From: Carettochelys insculpta
Lineage: Eukaryota > Chordata > Testudines > Carettochelyidae
Direction of reading: 5' to 3'
Assembly: GCF_033958435.1 (NCBI RefSeq)
Contig: NC_134161.1
Location: 17,753,483-17,817,482 of the forward strand
DNA: 64,000 nucleotides
The notes beneath the pieces are model-generated. The model saw only the letters and a program-made list of their open reading frames with translations. It ran no database searches and was not told the origin of the DNA. Position numbers and translations under genes: made by a program. Numbering within the stretch: position 1 is the first letter of the stretch; each line of letters opens with the position of its first letter. Shown piece by piece: positions 11,501 to 22,411 of the stretch.

Positions 11501-12041
11501 GGGTCTGGGAGAGACCCGGGAGTGTTTTTCTCTGCCACCTTACGGCTCAGAGACGCACCCGTGTTGCGCGGGCACGCTCGCCGCCTCCGTCTCCCATCAG
11601 CCACGGCGGGAGCCGGGGTTCCATGGGAGATGGAGTAGTCGCTGCCTCCTTGTCCCATCAGCGAGTGCGGCCCGGCGGCACCATGGGAAAGGGAGTGCCT
11701 TCTGCCTCCATCTTCCGTCGGCCACCGCGGGCCCTGGTGCGCTATGGGAGATGGAGTATTCGCTGCCTCCATCTCCCGTCCGCCACGGCGGGCCGCGGTG
11801 CGCCATGGGAGATGGAGTCCTCGCTGCCTCTATCTCCCGTCGTGCAGCGCGGGCACCTGTGCGCCATGGGAGATGGAGTCCTCTCTGCCTCCATCTCCCG
11901 TCGGCCACGGCGGGCTCCGGTGCGCCATGGGAGGTGGAGTCTTCTCTGCCTCCATCTCCCGTCGTGCAGCGCGGGCCCCGCTGCGCCATGGGAGATGGAG
12001 TCCTCGCTGCCTCCATCTCCCGTCGGCCACGGCGGGCCCCA
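8544..12041. repeat. Macrosatellite unit 3 (3,498 bp)
   Basis: Same order as unit 2, with cores at 9,934 and 11,165. It is exactly 61 bp longer because the first 61-bp array (about 10,382-10,864) has one additional monomer, of the type with GTGTGCC and TTCTTGGTGCC. The rest matches unit 2 without differences that I can see. Confidence 0.94.
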
Positions 12042-15000
12042 GGGCACCTTGGGAGACGCGCGACCGCAGTGGTCAGGTGGGACTTCGCGAGTCGCGCCCC
12101 TAGCGAGCGGCTCCTCCAGGGAGCTGCAGGTTGCATATCGCTGCCGGTTGCGTTGTGTTTCGGAGGGGCAGATGTCGGGGCGGGGCTGTCTGGGGCCACT
12201 TCAGTGTCTTTTCTTCCTGCCTTCCCCAGCTAGGGGCTTCTTCCTCCAGGTCGCTGTCTAGCCAGCGATGGGACCCTCCTTCAGTTCCCACCTGCCCTTC
12301 CTGCCCCCCCGCAGCCGGGCAGCAGTGGGATCCTTCTGCCCCGCCCCTCGTCTTTCCTTCCTTTCCCAGTTCGCCCCGCACGTGCGCTCCCTACGACCGC
12401 CTCCAGCCCCTCACCTGCACTTTCTGCTCTCTTCATCCCGGCAGCAATGGGATCCGTGAACCGTCGCTTTGTTCCCATCCCCATCCAGCCCACCCGCAAC
12501 CTGCGCTTCCTGCTGCCCGCCTCTAAACTGTCAGCCGTGTGCTCTTTCAGCCCTTCTCTCCCAAGCAAACACCAACCTTTTCCCCCTGCCCCATCCATAG
12601 CCAGCCAGGTGTGGGATCCCTAGACCTGCCCTAAGCTGCATGCCACAACTTGCATGTAAATCTTCTCTCAAGCAAGTGTCAGTCTGCTCACTTGTGAAAA
12701 TTAAACTCGTAAGACTCTGGCAGGTCACGTGTAGAACGTAGTTAGCACGTGAACGAGGCCTGGCCCTGCATTTCTGAGGCTTTTTTCCGCTTTGGCCAAA
12801 GTACAGGGGTTGATCTCCCCCCCTGCGCCCCCGAGGCCAGAGGAGGGAGTTCTTTGGTGCTAGCAGAGTGGGTAGAATCCACTCCCCTCTCCGAGGTTCA
12901 CTGTGCGCCGCTTGCTGGGATGAGGGCCCAGGACCGATTCGGGTGCCGCCCGGCTATTCGCAGAGCATCCGCACCTGAGAGCATGTGTTTCTACGGGAGG
13001 TGCACATCCACGCAAGGATCTCTGCACAGAGCCACATTTATTCCACACACGGATGCAAAAGAGGGGAGGGAATGTTGAGGCTTCCTGCACAAGCACACAG
13101 GTCCCCAAATGTTCACATGCAGCCCTGGGCAGTCAGCTCCTCTCGGGCGACCACACCACTTCTTGGGCCCTCACCCTCAGTGTGATCACCTCCCACGGGG
13201 CGGCAGCGCCACCCTGGGGCCAGGCCCGGTCAGGCGCAGCCCGTCGCCCAGGGGCGGCAGCGCCACCCTGTGGCCAGGCCCGGTCAGGCGCAGCCCGTCA
13301 CCCAGGGGGCGGCAGCGCCACCATGTGGCCACGCACGGTCAGGCGCAGCCCGTCCCCCAGGCGACGGCAGCGCCACCCTGTGGCCAGGCACGGTCAGGCG
13401 CAGCCTGTCGCCCAGGGGGAGGCATCGCCATCTCGCGGTCAAAGAGGCGAGCGGCGGATTGTGCTTCACTCGGTGCAGCGGAGACACTTCGTGGCCAGCT
13501 GGTGTATCGCGAAGACTGTGTCGTTCCCCTCCCGCGGCAGCAATACCTCTCCTAATGCAGAGAGAGTTCCCGATGGACAGGCGGGGACGCCCCGCGGCCG
13601 TCGGGGAAGGCGCCGCGTGCCGCTCCCTGAGGAGCAGCGAGTGGGAACGTAACGAATCTGCTGAAGTCTCCCCGCCGGTGCCAGAGGCGGCGCCGGAACG
13701 GTTGCTGCTCAGGAGTCGCTTCCACCGCCCCGGGGCTGTTGCCAGGTCAGATGACGGAGGGGTGCGGGGGTCTGGGAGAGACCCGGGAGTGTTTTTCTCT
13801 GCCACCTTATGGCTCAGAGACGCACCCGTGTTGCGCGAGCACGCTCGCCGCCTCCGTCTCCGTCTCCCATCAGCCACGGCGGGAGCCGGGGTTCCATGGG
13901 AGATGGAGTAGTCGCTGCCTCCCTGTCCCATGAGCGAGTGCGGCCCGGCGGCACCATGGCAAACGGAGTGCCTTCTGCCTCCATCTCCCGTCGGCCACCG
14001 CGGGCCCTGGTGCGCTATGGGAGATGGAGTCTTCGCTGCCTCCATCTCCCGTGGGCCATGGCGGGCCCCGATGTGTCATGGGAGAAGGAGTCCTCGCTGC
14101 CTCCCTCTCCCGTCGGCCATGGCGGGCTCCAGTGCGCCATGGGAGATGGAGTCCTCGCTGCCTCCATCTCCCGTCGTGCAGCGCGGGCACCGGTGCGCCG
14201 TGGGAGATGGAGTTCTCGCTGCCTCCCTCTCCCGTCGTGCAGCGCGGGCACCGGTGTGCCATGGGAGATGGAGTTCTTGGTGCCTCCATCTCCCGTCGGC
14301 CACGGCGGGCCCCTGTGCGCCAAGGGAGATGCAGTCCTCGCTGCCTCCATCTCCCGTCGGCCAATTCTTGGGCCCTCACCCTCAGTGTGATCGCCGCCCC
14401 GCAGCCACGCGCAGCCCGTCTCCCAGGGGGCGGCAGCGCCACCCTGTGGCCACGCACGGTCAGGCGCAGCCCGTCACCCAGGGGGCGGTAGCGCCACGCT
14501 GTGGCCACGCACGGTCAGGCGCAGCCCGTCTGCCAGGGGGCGGCAGCGCCACCCTGTGGCCAGGCCCGGTCAGGCGCAGCCCATCTTCCAGGGGGCGGCA
14601 GCGCCTCCGTGTGCCCAGGCACGGTCAGACGCAGCCTGTCGCCCAGGGGGCGGCATCGCCATCTCGCGGTCAAAGAGGGGAGCGGCGAATTGTGCTTCAC
14701 TCGGTGCAGCGGAGACACTTGGTGGCCAGCTGGTGTACCGCGCAGCATGTGTCGTTCCCCTCCCGCGGCAGCAATACCTCTCCTAATGCAGAGAGAGTTC
14801 CCGATGGACAGGCGGGGACGCCCCGCGGCCGTCGGGGAAGGCGCCGCGTGCCGCTCCCTGAGGAGCAGCGAGTGGGAACGTAACGAATCTGCTGAATTCT
14901 CCCCGCCGGGGCCAGAGGCGGCGCCGGAACGGTTGCTGCTCAGGAGTCGCTTCCACCGCCCCGGGGCTGTTGCCAGGTCAGGTGACAGAGGGGTGCGGGG

Positions 15001-15539
15001 GTCTGGGAGAGACCCGGGAGTGTTTTTCTCTGCCACCTTACGGCTCAGAGACGCACCCGTGTTGCGCGGGCACGCTCGCCGCCTCCGTCTCCCATCAGCC
15101 ACGGCGGGAGCCGGGGTTCCATGGGAGATGGAGTAGTCGCTGCCTCCTTGTCCCATCAGCGAGTGCGGCCCGGCGGCACCATGGGAAAGGGAGTGCCTTC
15201 TGCCTCCATCTTCCGTCGGCCACCGCGGGCCCTGGTGCGCTATGGGAGATGGAGTATTCGCTGCCTCCATCTCCCGTCCGCCACGGCGGGCCGCGGTGCG
15301 CCATGGGAGATGGAGTCCTCGCTGCCTCTATCTCCCGTCGTGCAGCGCGGGCACCTGTGCGCCATGGGAGATGGAGTCCTCTCTGCCTCCATCTCCCGTC
15401 GGCCACGGCGGGCTCCGGTGCGCCATGGGAGGTGGAGTCTTCTCTGCCTCCATCTCCCGTCGTGCAGCGCGGGCCCCGCTGCGCCATGGGAGATGGAGTC
15501 CTCGCTGCCTCCATCTCCCGTCGGCCACGGCGGGCCCCA
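12042..15539. repeat. Macrosatellite unit 4 (3,498 bp)
   Basis: Cores at 13,432 and 14,663. Same length as unit 3 and apparently identical to it throughout, including the extra 61-bp monomer. Such identity means very recent duplication or exchange, or an assembly repeat-copy artefact. Confidence 0.94.
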
Positions 15540-18500
15540 GGGCACCTTGGGAGACGCGCGACCGCAGTGGTCAGGTGGGACTTCGCGAGTCGCGCCCCTA
15601 GCGAGCGGCTCCTCCAGGGAGCTGCAGGTTGCATATCGCTGCCGGTTGCGTTGTGTTTCGGAGGGGCAGATGTCGGGGCGGGGCTGTCTGGGGCCACTTC
15701 AGTGTCTTTTCTTCCTGCCTTCCCCAGCTAGGGGCTTCTTCCTCCAGGTCGCTGTCTAGCCAGCGATGGGACCCTCCTTCAGTTCCCACCTGCCCTTCCT
15801 GCCCCCCCGCAGCCGGGCAGCAGTGGGATCCTTCTGCCCCGCCCCTCGTCTTTCCTTCCTTTCCCAGTTCGCCCCGCACGTGCGCTCCCTACGACCGCCT
15901 CCAGCCCCTCACCTGCACTTTCTGCTCTCTTCATCCCGGCAGCAATGGGATCCGTGAACCGTCGCTTTGTTCCCATCCCCATCCAGCCCACCCGCAACCT
16001 GCGCTTCCTGCTGCCCGCCTCTAAACTGTCAGCCGTGTGCTCTTTCAGCCCTTCTCTCCCAAGCAAACACCAACCTTTTCCCCCTGCCCCATCCATAGCC
16101 AGCCAGGTGTGGGATCCCTAGACCTGCCCTAAGCTGCATGCCACAACTTGCATGTAAATCTTCTCTCAAGCAAGTGTCAGTCTGCTCACTTGTGAAAATT
16201 AAACTCGTAAGACTCTGGCAGGTCACGTGTAGAACGTAGTTAGCACGTGAACGAGGCCTGGCCCTGCATTTCTGAGGCTTTTTTCCGCTTTGGCCAAAGT
16301 ACAGGGGTTGATCTCCCCCCCTGCGCCCCCGAGGCCAGAGGAGGGAGTTCTTTGGTGCTAGCAGAGTGGGTAGAATCCACTCCCCTCTCCGAGGTTCACT
16401 GTGCGCCGCTTGCTGGGATGAGGGCCCAGGACCGATTCGGGTGCCGCCCGGCTATTCGCAGAGCATCCGCACCTGAGAGCATGTGTTTCTACGGGAGGTG
16501 CACATCCACGCAAGGATCTCTGCACAGAGCCACATTTATTCCACACACGGATGCAAAAGAGGGGAGGGAATGTTGAGGCTTCCTGCACAAGCACACAGGT
16601 CCCCAAATGTTCACATGCAGCCCTGGGCAGTCAGCTCCTCTCGGGCGACCACACCACTTCTTGGGCCCTCACCCTCAGTGTGATCACCTCCCACGGGGCG
16701 GCAGCGCCACCCTGGGGCCAGGCCCGGTCAGGCGCAGCCCGTCGCCCAGGGGCGGCAGCGCCACCCTGTGGCCAGGCCCGGTCAGGCGCAGCCCGTCACC
16801 CAGGGGGCGGCAGCGCCACCATGTGGCCACGCACGGTCAGGCGCAGCCCGTCCCCCAGGCGACGGCAGCGCCACCCTGTGGCCAGGCACGGTCAGGCGCA
16901 GCCTGTCGCCCAGGGGGAGGCATCGCCATCTCGCGGTCAAAGAGGCGAGCGGCGGATTGTGCTTCACTCGGTGCAGCGGAGACACTTCGTGGCCAGCTGG
17001 TGTATCGCGAAGACTGTGTCGTTCCCCTCCCGCGGCAGCAATACCTCTCCTAATGCAGAGAGAGTTCCCGATGGACAGGCGGGGACGCCCCGCGGCCGTC
17101 GGGGAAGGCGCCGCGTGCCGCTCCCTGAGGAGCAGCGAGTGGGAACGTAACGAATCTGCTGAAGTCTCCCCGCCGGTGCCAGAGGCGGCGCCGGAACGGT
17201 TGCTGCTCAGGAGTCGCTTCCACCGCCCCGGGGCTGTTGCCAGGTCAGATGACGGAGGGGTGCGGGGGTCTGGGAGAGACCCGGGAGTGTTTTTCTCTGC
17301 CACCTTATGGCTCAGAGACGCACCCGTGTTGCGCGAGCACGCTCGCCGCCTCCGTCTCCGTCTCCCATCAGCCACGGCGGGAGCCGGGGTTCCATGGGAG
17401 ATGGAGTAGTCGCTGCCTCCCTGTCCCATGAGCGAGTGCGGCCCGGCGGCACCATGGCAAACGGAGTGCCTTCTGCCTCCATCTCCCGTCGGCCACCGCG
17501 GGCCCTGGTGCGCTATGGGAGATGGAGTCTTCGCTGCCTCCATCTCCCGTGGGCCATGGCGGGCCCCGATGTGTCATGGGAGAAGGAGTCCTCGCTGCCT
17601 CCCTCTCCCGTCGGCCATGGCGGGCTCCAGTGCGCCATGGGAGATGGAGTCCTCGCTGCCTCCATCTCCCGTCGTGCAGCGCGGGCACCGGTGCGCCGTG
17701 GGAGATGGAGTTCTCGCTGCCTCCCTCTCCCGTCGTGCAGCGCGGGCACCGGTGTGCCATGGGAGATGGAGTTCTTGGTGCCTCCATCTCCCGTCGGCCA
17801 CGGCGGGCCCCTGTGCGCCAAGGGAGATGCAGTCCTCGCTGCCTCCATCTCCCGTCGGCCAATTCTTGGGCCCTCACCCTCAGTGTGATCGCCGCCCCGC
17901 AGCCACGCGCAGCCCGTCTCCCAGGGGGCGGCAGCGCCACCCTGTGGCCACGCACGGTCAGGCGCAGCCCGTCACCCAGGGGGCGGTAGCGCCACGCTGT
18001 GGCCACGCACGGTCAGGCGCAGCCCGTCTGCCAGGGGGCGGCAGCGCCACCCTGTGGCCAGGCCCGGTCAGGCGCAGCCCATCTTCCAGGGGGCGGCAGC
18101 GCCTCCGTGTGCCCAGGCACGGTCAGACGCAGCCTGTCGCCCAGGGGGCGGCATCGCCATCTCGCGGTCAAAGAGGGGAGCGGCGAATTGTGCTTCACTC
18201 GGTGCAGCGGAGACACTTGGTGGCCAGCTGGTGTACCGCGCAGCATGTGTCGTTCCCCTCCCGCGGCAGCAATACCTCTCCTAATGCAGAGAGAGTTCCC
18301 GATGGACAGGCGGGGACGCCCCGCGGCCGTCGGGGAAGGCGCCGCGTGCCGCTCCCTGAGGAGCAGCGAGTGGGAACGTAACGAATCTGCTGAATTCTCC
18401 CCGCCGGGGCCAGAGGCGGCGCCGGAACGGTTGCTGCTCAGGAGTCGCTTCCACCGCCCCGGGGCTGTTGCCAGGTCAGGTGACAGAGGGGTGCGGGGGT

Positions 18501-19286
18501 CTGGGAGAGACCCGGGAGTGTTTTTCTCTGCAACCTTATGGCTCAGAGAGGCACGCGTGTTGGGCGGGCACGCTCGCCGCCTTCGTCTCCGTCTCCCATG
18601 AGCCACGGCGGGAGCCGGGTTTCCATGGGAGATGGCGTGGTCGCTGCCTCCCTGTCCCGTCAGCGAGTGCGGCCCGGGGGCACCATGGGAAACGGAGTGC
18701 CTTCTGCCTCCATCTCCCGTCGGCCACCGCGGGCCCTGGTGTGCCATGGGAGAAGGAGTCCCTGCTGCCTCCATCTCCCGTCGGCCACGGCGGGCCCCAG
18801 TGCGCCATGGGAGATGGAGTTCTCGCTGCCTCCATGTCCCGTGGGCCACGGCGGGCCCCGGTGCGCCATGGGAGAAGAAGTCCTCGCTCCTCCATCTCCC
18901 GTCGTGCAGCGCGGCCAGCGGTGCTCCATGGGAGATGGAGTCCTCGGTGGCGCCATCTCCCGTCGTGCAGCACGGGAACCTGTGCGCCATGGGAGATGGA
19001 GTCCTCGCTGCCTCCATCTCCCGTCGTGCAGCGCGGGTACCGGTGCGCCATGGGAGAAGGAGTCCTCGCTGCCTCCATCTCCCGTCGGCCACGGCGGGCT
19101 CCGGTGCGCCATGGGAGATGGAGTCTTTGGTGCCTCCATCTCCCGTCGTGCAGCGCGGGCTCCGGTGCGCCATGGGAGATGGAGTCTTCGGTGCCTCCAT
19201 CTCCCGTCGTGCAGCGCGGGTACCGGTGCGCCATGGGAGATGGAGTTCTCGCTGCCTCCATCTCCCGTCGGCCACGGCGGGCCCCA
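15540..19286. repeat. Macrosatellite unit 5, expanded second 61-bp array
   Basis: Identical in type to unit 4 until about 18,530; cores at 16,930 and 18,161. It then diverges (CAACCTTATGGC instead of CACCTTACGGC, then GGCACGCGTG), and its terminal 61-bp array, about 18,600-19,286, carries roughly four extra monomers. This marks the distal edge of the homogenised block. Confidence 0.92.
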
Positions 19287-22200
19287 GGGCACCTTGGGAG
19301 ATGCGCGACCGCAGTGGTCAGGTGGGGCTTCGCGAGTCCCGCCCGTAGCGAGCGGCTCCTCCAGGGAGCTGCAGGTTGCATATCGCTGCCGGTTGCGTTG
19401 TGTTTCGGAGGGGCAGGTGTCGGGGCGGTGCGGTCTGGGGCCACTTCAGCGTCTGTTCTTTCTGCCTTCCCCAGCTAGGGGCTTCTGCCTCCAGGTCGCT
19501 GTCTAGCCAGCGATGGGACCCTCCTTCAGTTCCCACCTGCCCTTCCTGCCCCCCCGCAGCCGGGCAGCAGTGGGATCCTTCTGCCCCGCCCGTCGCCTTT
19601 CCTTCCTTTTCCAGCTAGCCCCCCACGTGCACTCTCTGCTCCCGTCATGGGAGAAGGAGTCCTCGCTGCGTCCATCTCCCGTCGTGCAGCGCGGGCACCG
19701 GTGCGCCATGGGAGATGGAGTCCTCGCTGCCTCTATCTCCCGTCGTGCAGCGCGGGCACCGGTACGCCATGGGAGATGGAGTCCTCGCTGCCTCTATCTC
19801 CCGTCGTGCAGCGCGGGCACCGGTGCGCCATGGGAGATGGAGTCCTTGGTGCCTCCATCTCCCGTCGGCCACGGCGGGCCCCTGTGCGCCAAGGGAGATG
19901 CAGTCCTCGCTGCCTCCATCTCCCGTCGGCCAATTCTTGGGCCCTCACCCTCAGTGTGATCGCCGCCCCGCGGCCACGCGCAGCCCGTCTACCAGGGGGC
20001 GGCAGCGCCACCCTGTGGCCACGCACGGTCAGGCGCAGCCCGTCACCCAGGGGGCGGCAGCGCCACGCTGTGGCCACGCACGGTCAGACGCAGCCTGTCG
20101 CCCAGGGGGCGGCATCGCCATCTCGCGGTCAAAGAGGGGAGCGGCGGATTGTGCTTCACTCGGTGCAGCGGAGACACTTGGTGGCCAGCTGGTGTACCGC
20201 GCAGCATGTGTTGTTCCCCTCCCGCGGCAGCAATACCTCTCCTAATGCAGAGAGAATTCCCGATGGACAGGCGGGGACGCCCCGCGGCCGTCGGGGAAGG
20301 CGCCGCGTGCCTCTCCCTGAGGAGCAGCGAGTGGGAACGTAACGAATCTGCTGAATTCTCCCCGCCGGGGCCAGAGGCGGCGCCGGAACGGTTGCTGCTC
20401 AGGAGTCGCTTCCACCGCCCCGGGGCTGTTGCCAGGTCAGGTGACAGAGGGGTGCGGGGGTCTGGGAGAGACCCGGGAGTGTTTTTCTCTGCCACCTTAT
20501 GGCTCAGAGACGCACGCGTGTTGCGCGGGGACGCTCGCCGCTTCCGTCTCCGTCTCCCATCAGCCACGGCGGGAGCCGGGGTTCCATGGGAGATGGAGTA
20601 GTCGCTGCCTCCCTGTCCCATCAGCGAGTGCGGCCCGGCGGCACCATGGGAAACGGAGTGCCTTCTGCCTCCATCTCCCGTTGGCCACCGCGGGCCCTGG
20701 TGCCCTATGGGAGATGGAGTCTTCGCTGCCTCCATCTCCCGTCGGCCACGGCGGGCCGCGGTGCCTCATGGGAGAAGGAGTCCTCGCTTCCTCCATCTCC
20801 CGTCGTGCAGCGCGGGCACCGGTGCGCCACGGGAGATGGAGTCCTGCTGCCTCCATCTCCCTTTGTGCAGCGCGGTCACCGGTGCGCCATGGGAGATGGA
20901 GTCCTCGCTGCCTCTATCTCCCGTCGTGCAGCGCGGGCACCGGTGTGCCATTGGAGATGGAGTCCTTGGTGCCTCCATCTCCCGTCGGCCACGGCGGGCC
21001 CCTGTGCGCCAAGGGAGATGCAGTCCTCGCTGCCTCCATCTCCCGTCGGCCAATTCTTGGGCCCTCACCCTCAGTGTGATCGCCGCCCCGCAGCCACGCG
21101 CAGCCCGTCTCCCAGGGGGTGGCAGCGCCACCCTGTGGCCACGCACGGGCAGGCGCAGACCGTCCCCCAGGGGGCGGCAGCGCCACGCTGTGGCCAGGCC
21201 CGGTCAGGCGCAGCCCGTCTCCCAGGGGGCGGCAGCGCCGCCCTGTGGCCAGGCCCGGTCAGGCGCAGCCCATCTTCTAGGGGGCGGCAGCGCCTCCGTG
21301 TGCCCAGGCACGGTCAGACGCAGCCTGTCGCCCAGGGGGCGGCATCGCCATCTCGCGGTCAAAGAGGGGAGCGGCGGATTGTGCTTCACTCGGTGCAGCG
21401 GAGACACTTGGTGGCCAGCTGGTGTATCGCGCAGCATGTGTCGTTCCCCTCCCGCGGCAGCAATACCTCTCCTAATGCAGAGAGAGTTCCCCATGGACAG
21501 GCGGGGACGCCCCGCGGCCGTCGGGGAAGGCGCCGCGTGCCGCTCCCTGAGGAGCAGCGAGTGGGAACGTAACGAATCTGCTGAATTCTCCCCGCCGGGG
21601 CCAGAGGCGGCGCCGGAACGGTTGCTGCTCAGGAGTCGCTTCCACCGCCCCGGGGCTGTTGCCAGGTCAGGTGACGGAGGGGTGCGGGGGTCTGGGAGAG
21701 ACCCGGGAGTGTTTTTCTCTGCCACCTTATGGCTCAGATACGCACCCGTGTTGCGCGGGCAGGCTCGCCGCCTCCGTCTCCCATCAGCCACGGCGGGAGC
21801 CGGGGTTCCATGGGAGATGGAGTAGTCGCTGCCTCCCTGTCCCATCAGCGAGTGCGGCCCGGCGGCACCATGGGAAAGGGAGTGCCTTCTGCCTCCATCT
21901 TCCGTCGGCCACCGCGGGCCCTGGTGCGCTATGGGAGATGGAGTCTTCGCTGCCTCCATCTCCCGTCGGCCACGGCGGGCCGCTGTGTTCCATGGGAGAT
22001 GGAGTCCTCGGTGCCTCTATCTCCCGTCGTGCAGCGCGGGCACCTGTGCGCCATGGGAGATGGAGTCCTCGGTGTCTCCATCTCCCGTCGACCACGGCGG
22101 GCCCCGGTGCGCCATGGGAGGTGGAGTTTTCGCTGCTTCCATCTCCCGTCGGCCAAGGCGGGCCCCGCTGCGCCACGGGAGATGGAGTCCTCGCTGCTTC

Positions 22201-22411
22201 CATCTCCCGTCGTGCAGCGCGGGCACCGATGCGCCAAGGGAGATGGAGTCCTCGGTGCCTCCATCTCCCGTCGACCACGGCGGGCCCCAGTGCGCCATGG
22301 GAGGTGGAGTCTTCGCTGCCTCCATCTCCCGTCGGCCAAGGCGGGCACCGGTGCGCCATGGGAGATGGAGTCCTCCGTGCCTCCATCTCACGTCGGCCAC
22401 GGCGGGCCTCA
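19287..22411. repeat. Macrosatellite unit 6, spacer-deleted
   Basis: The spacer runs only from 19,287 to about 19,648 and then joins directly to 61-bp monomers, having lost roughly 800 bp of spacer plus the first 55-bp array and core. It continues with 61-bp repeats to 19,930, link, a short 55-bp array, core 20,122, 61-bp array, link, 55-bp array, core 21,352, and 61-bp array to 22,411. Confidence 0.9.
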
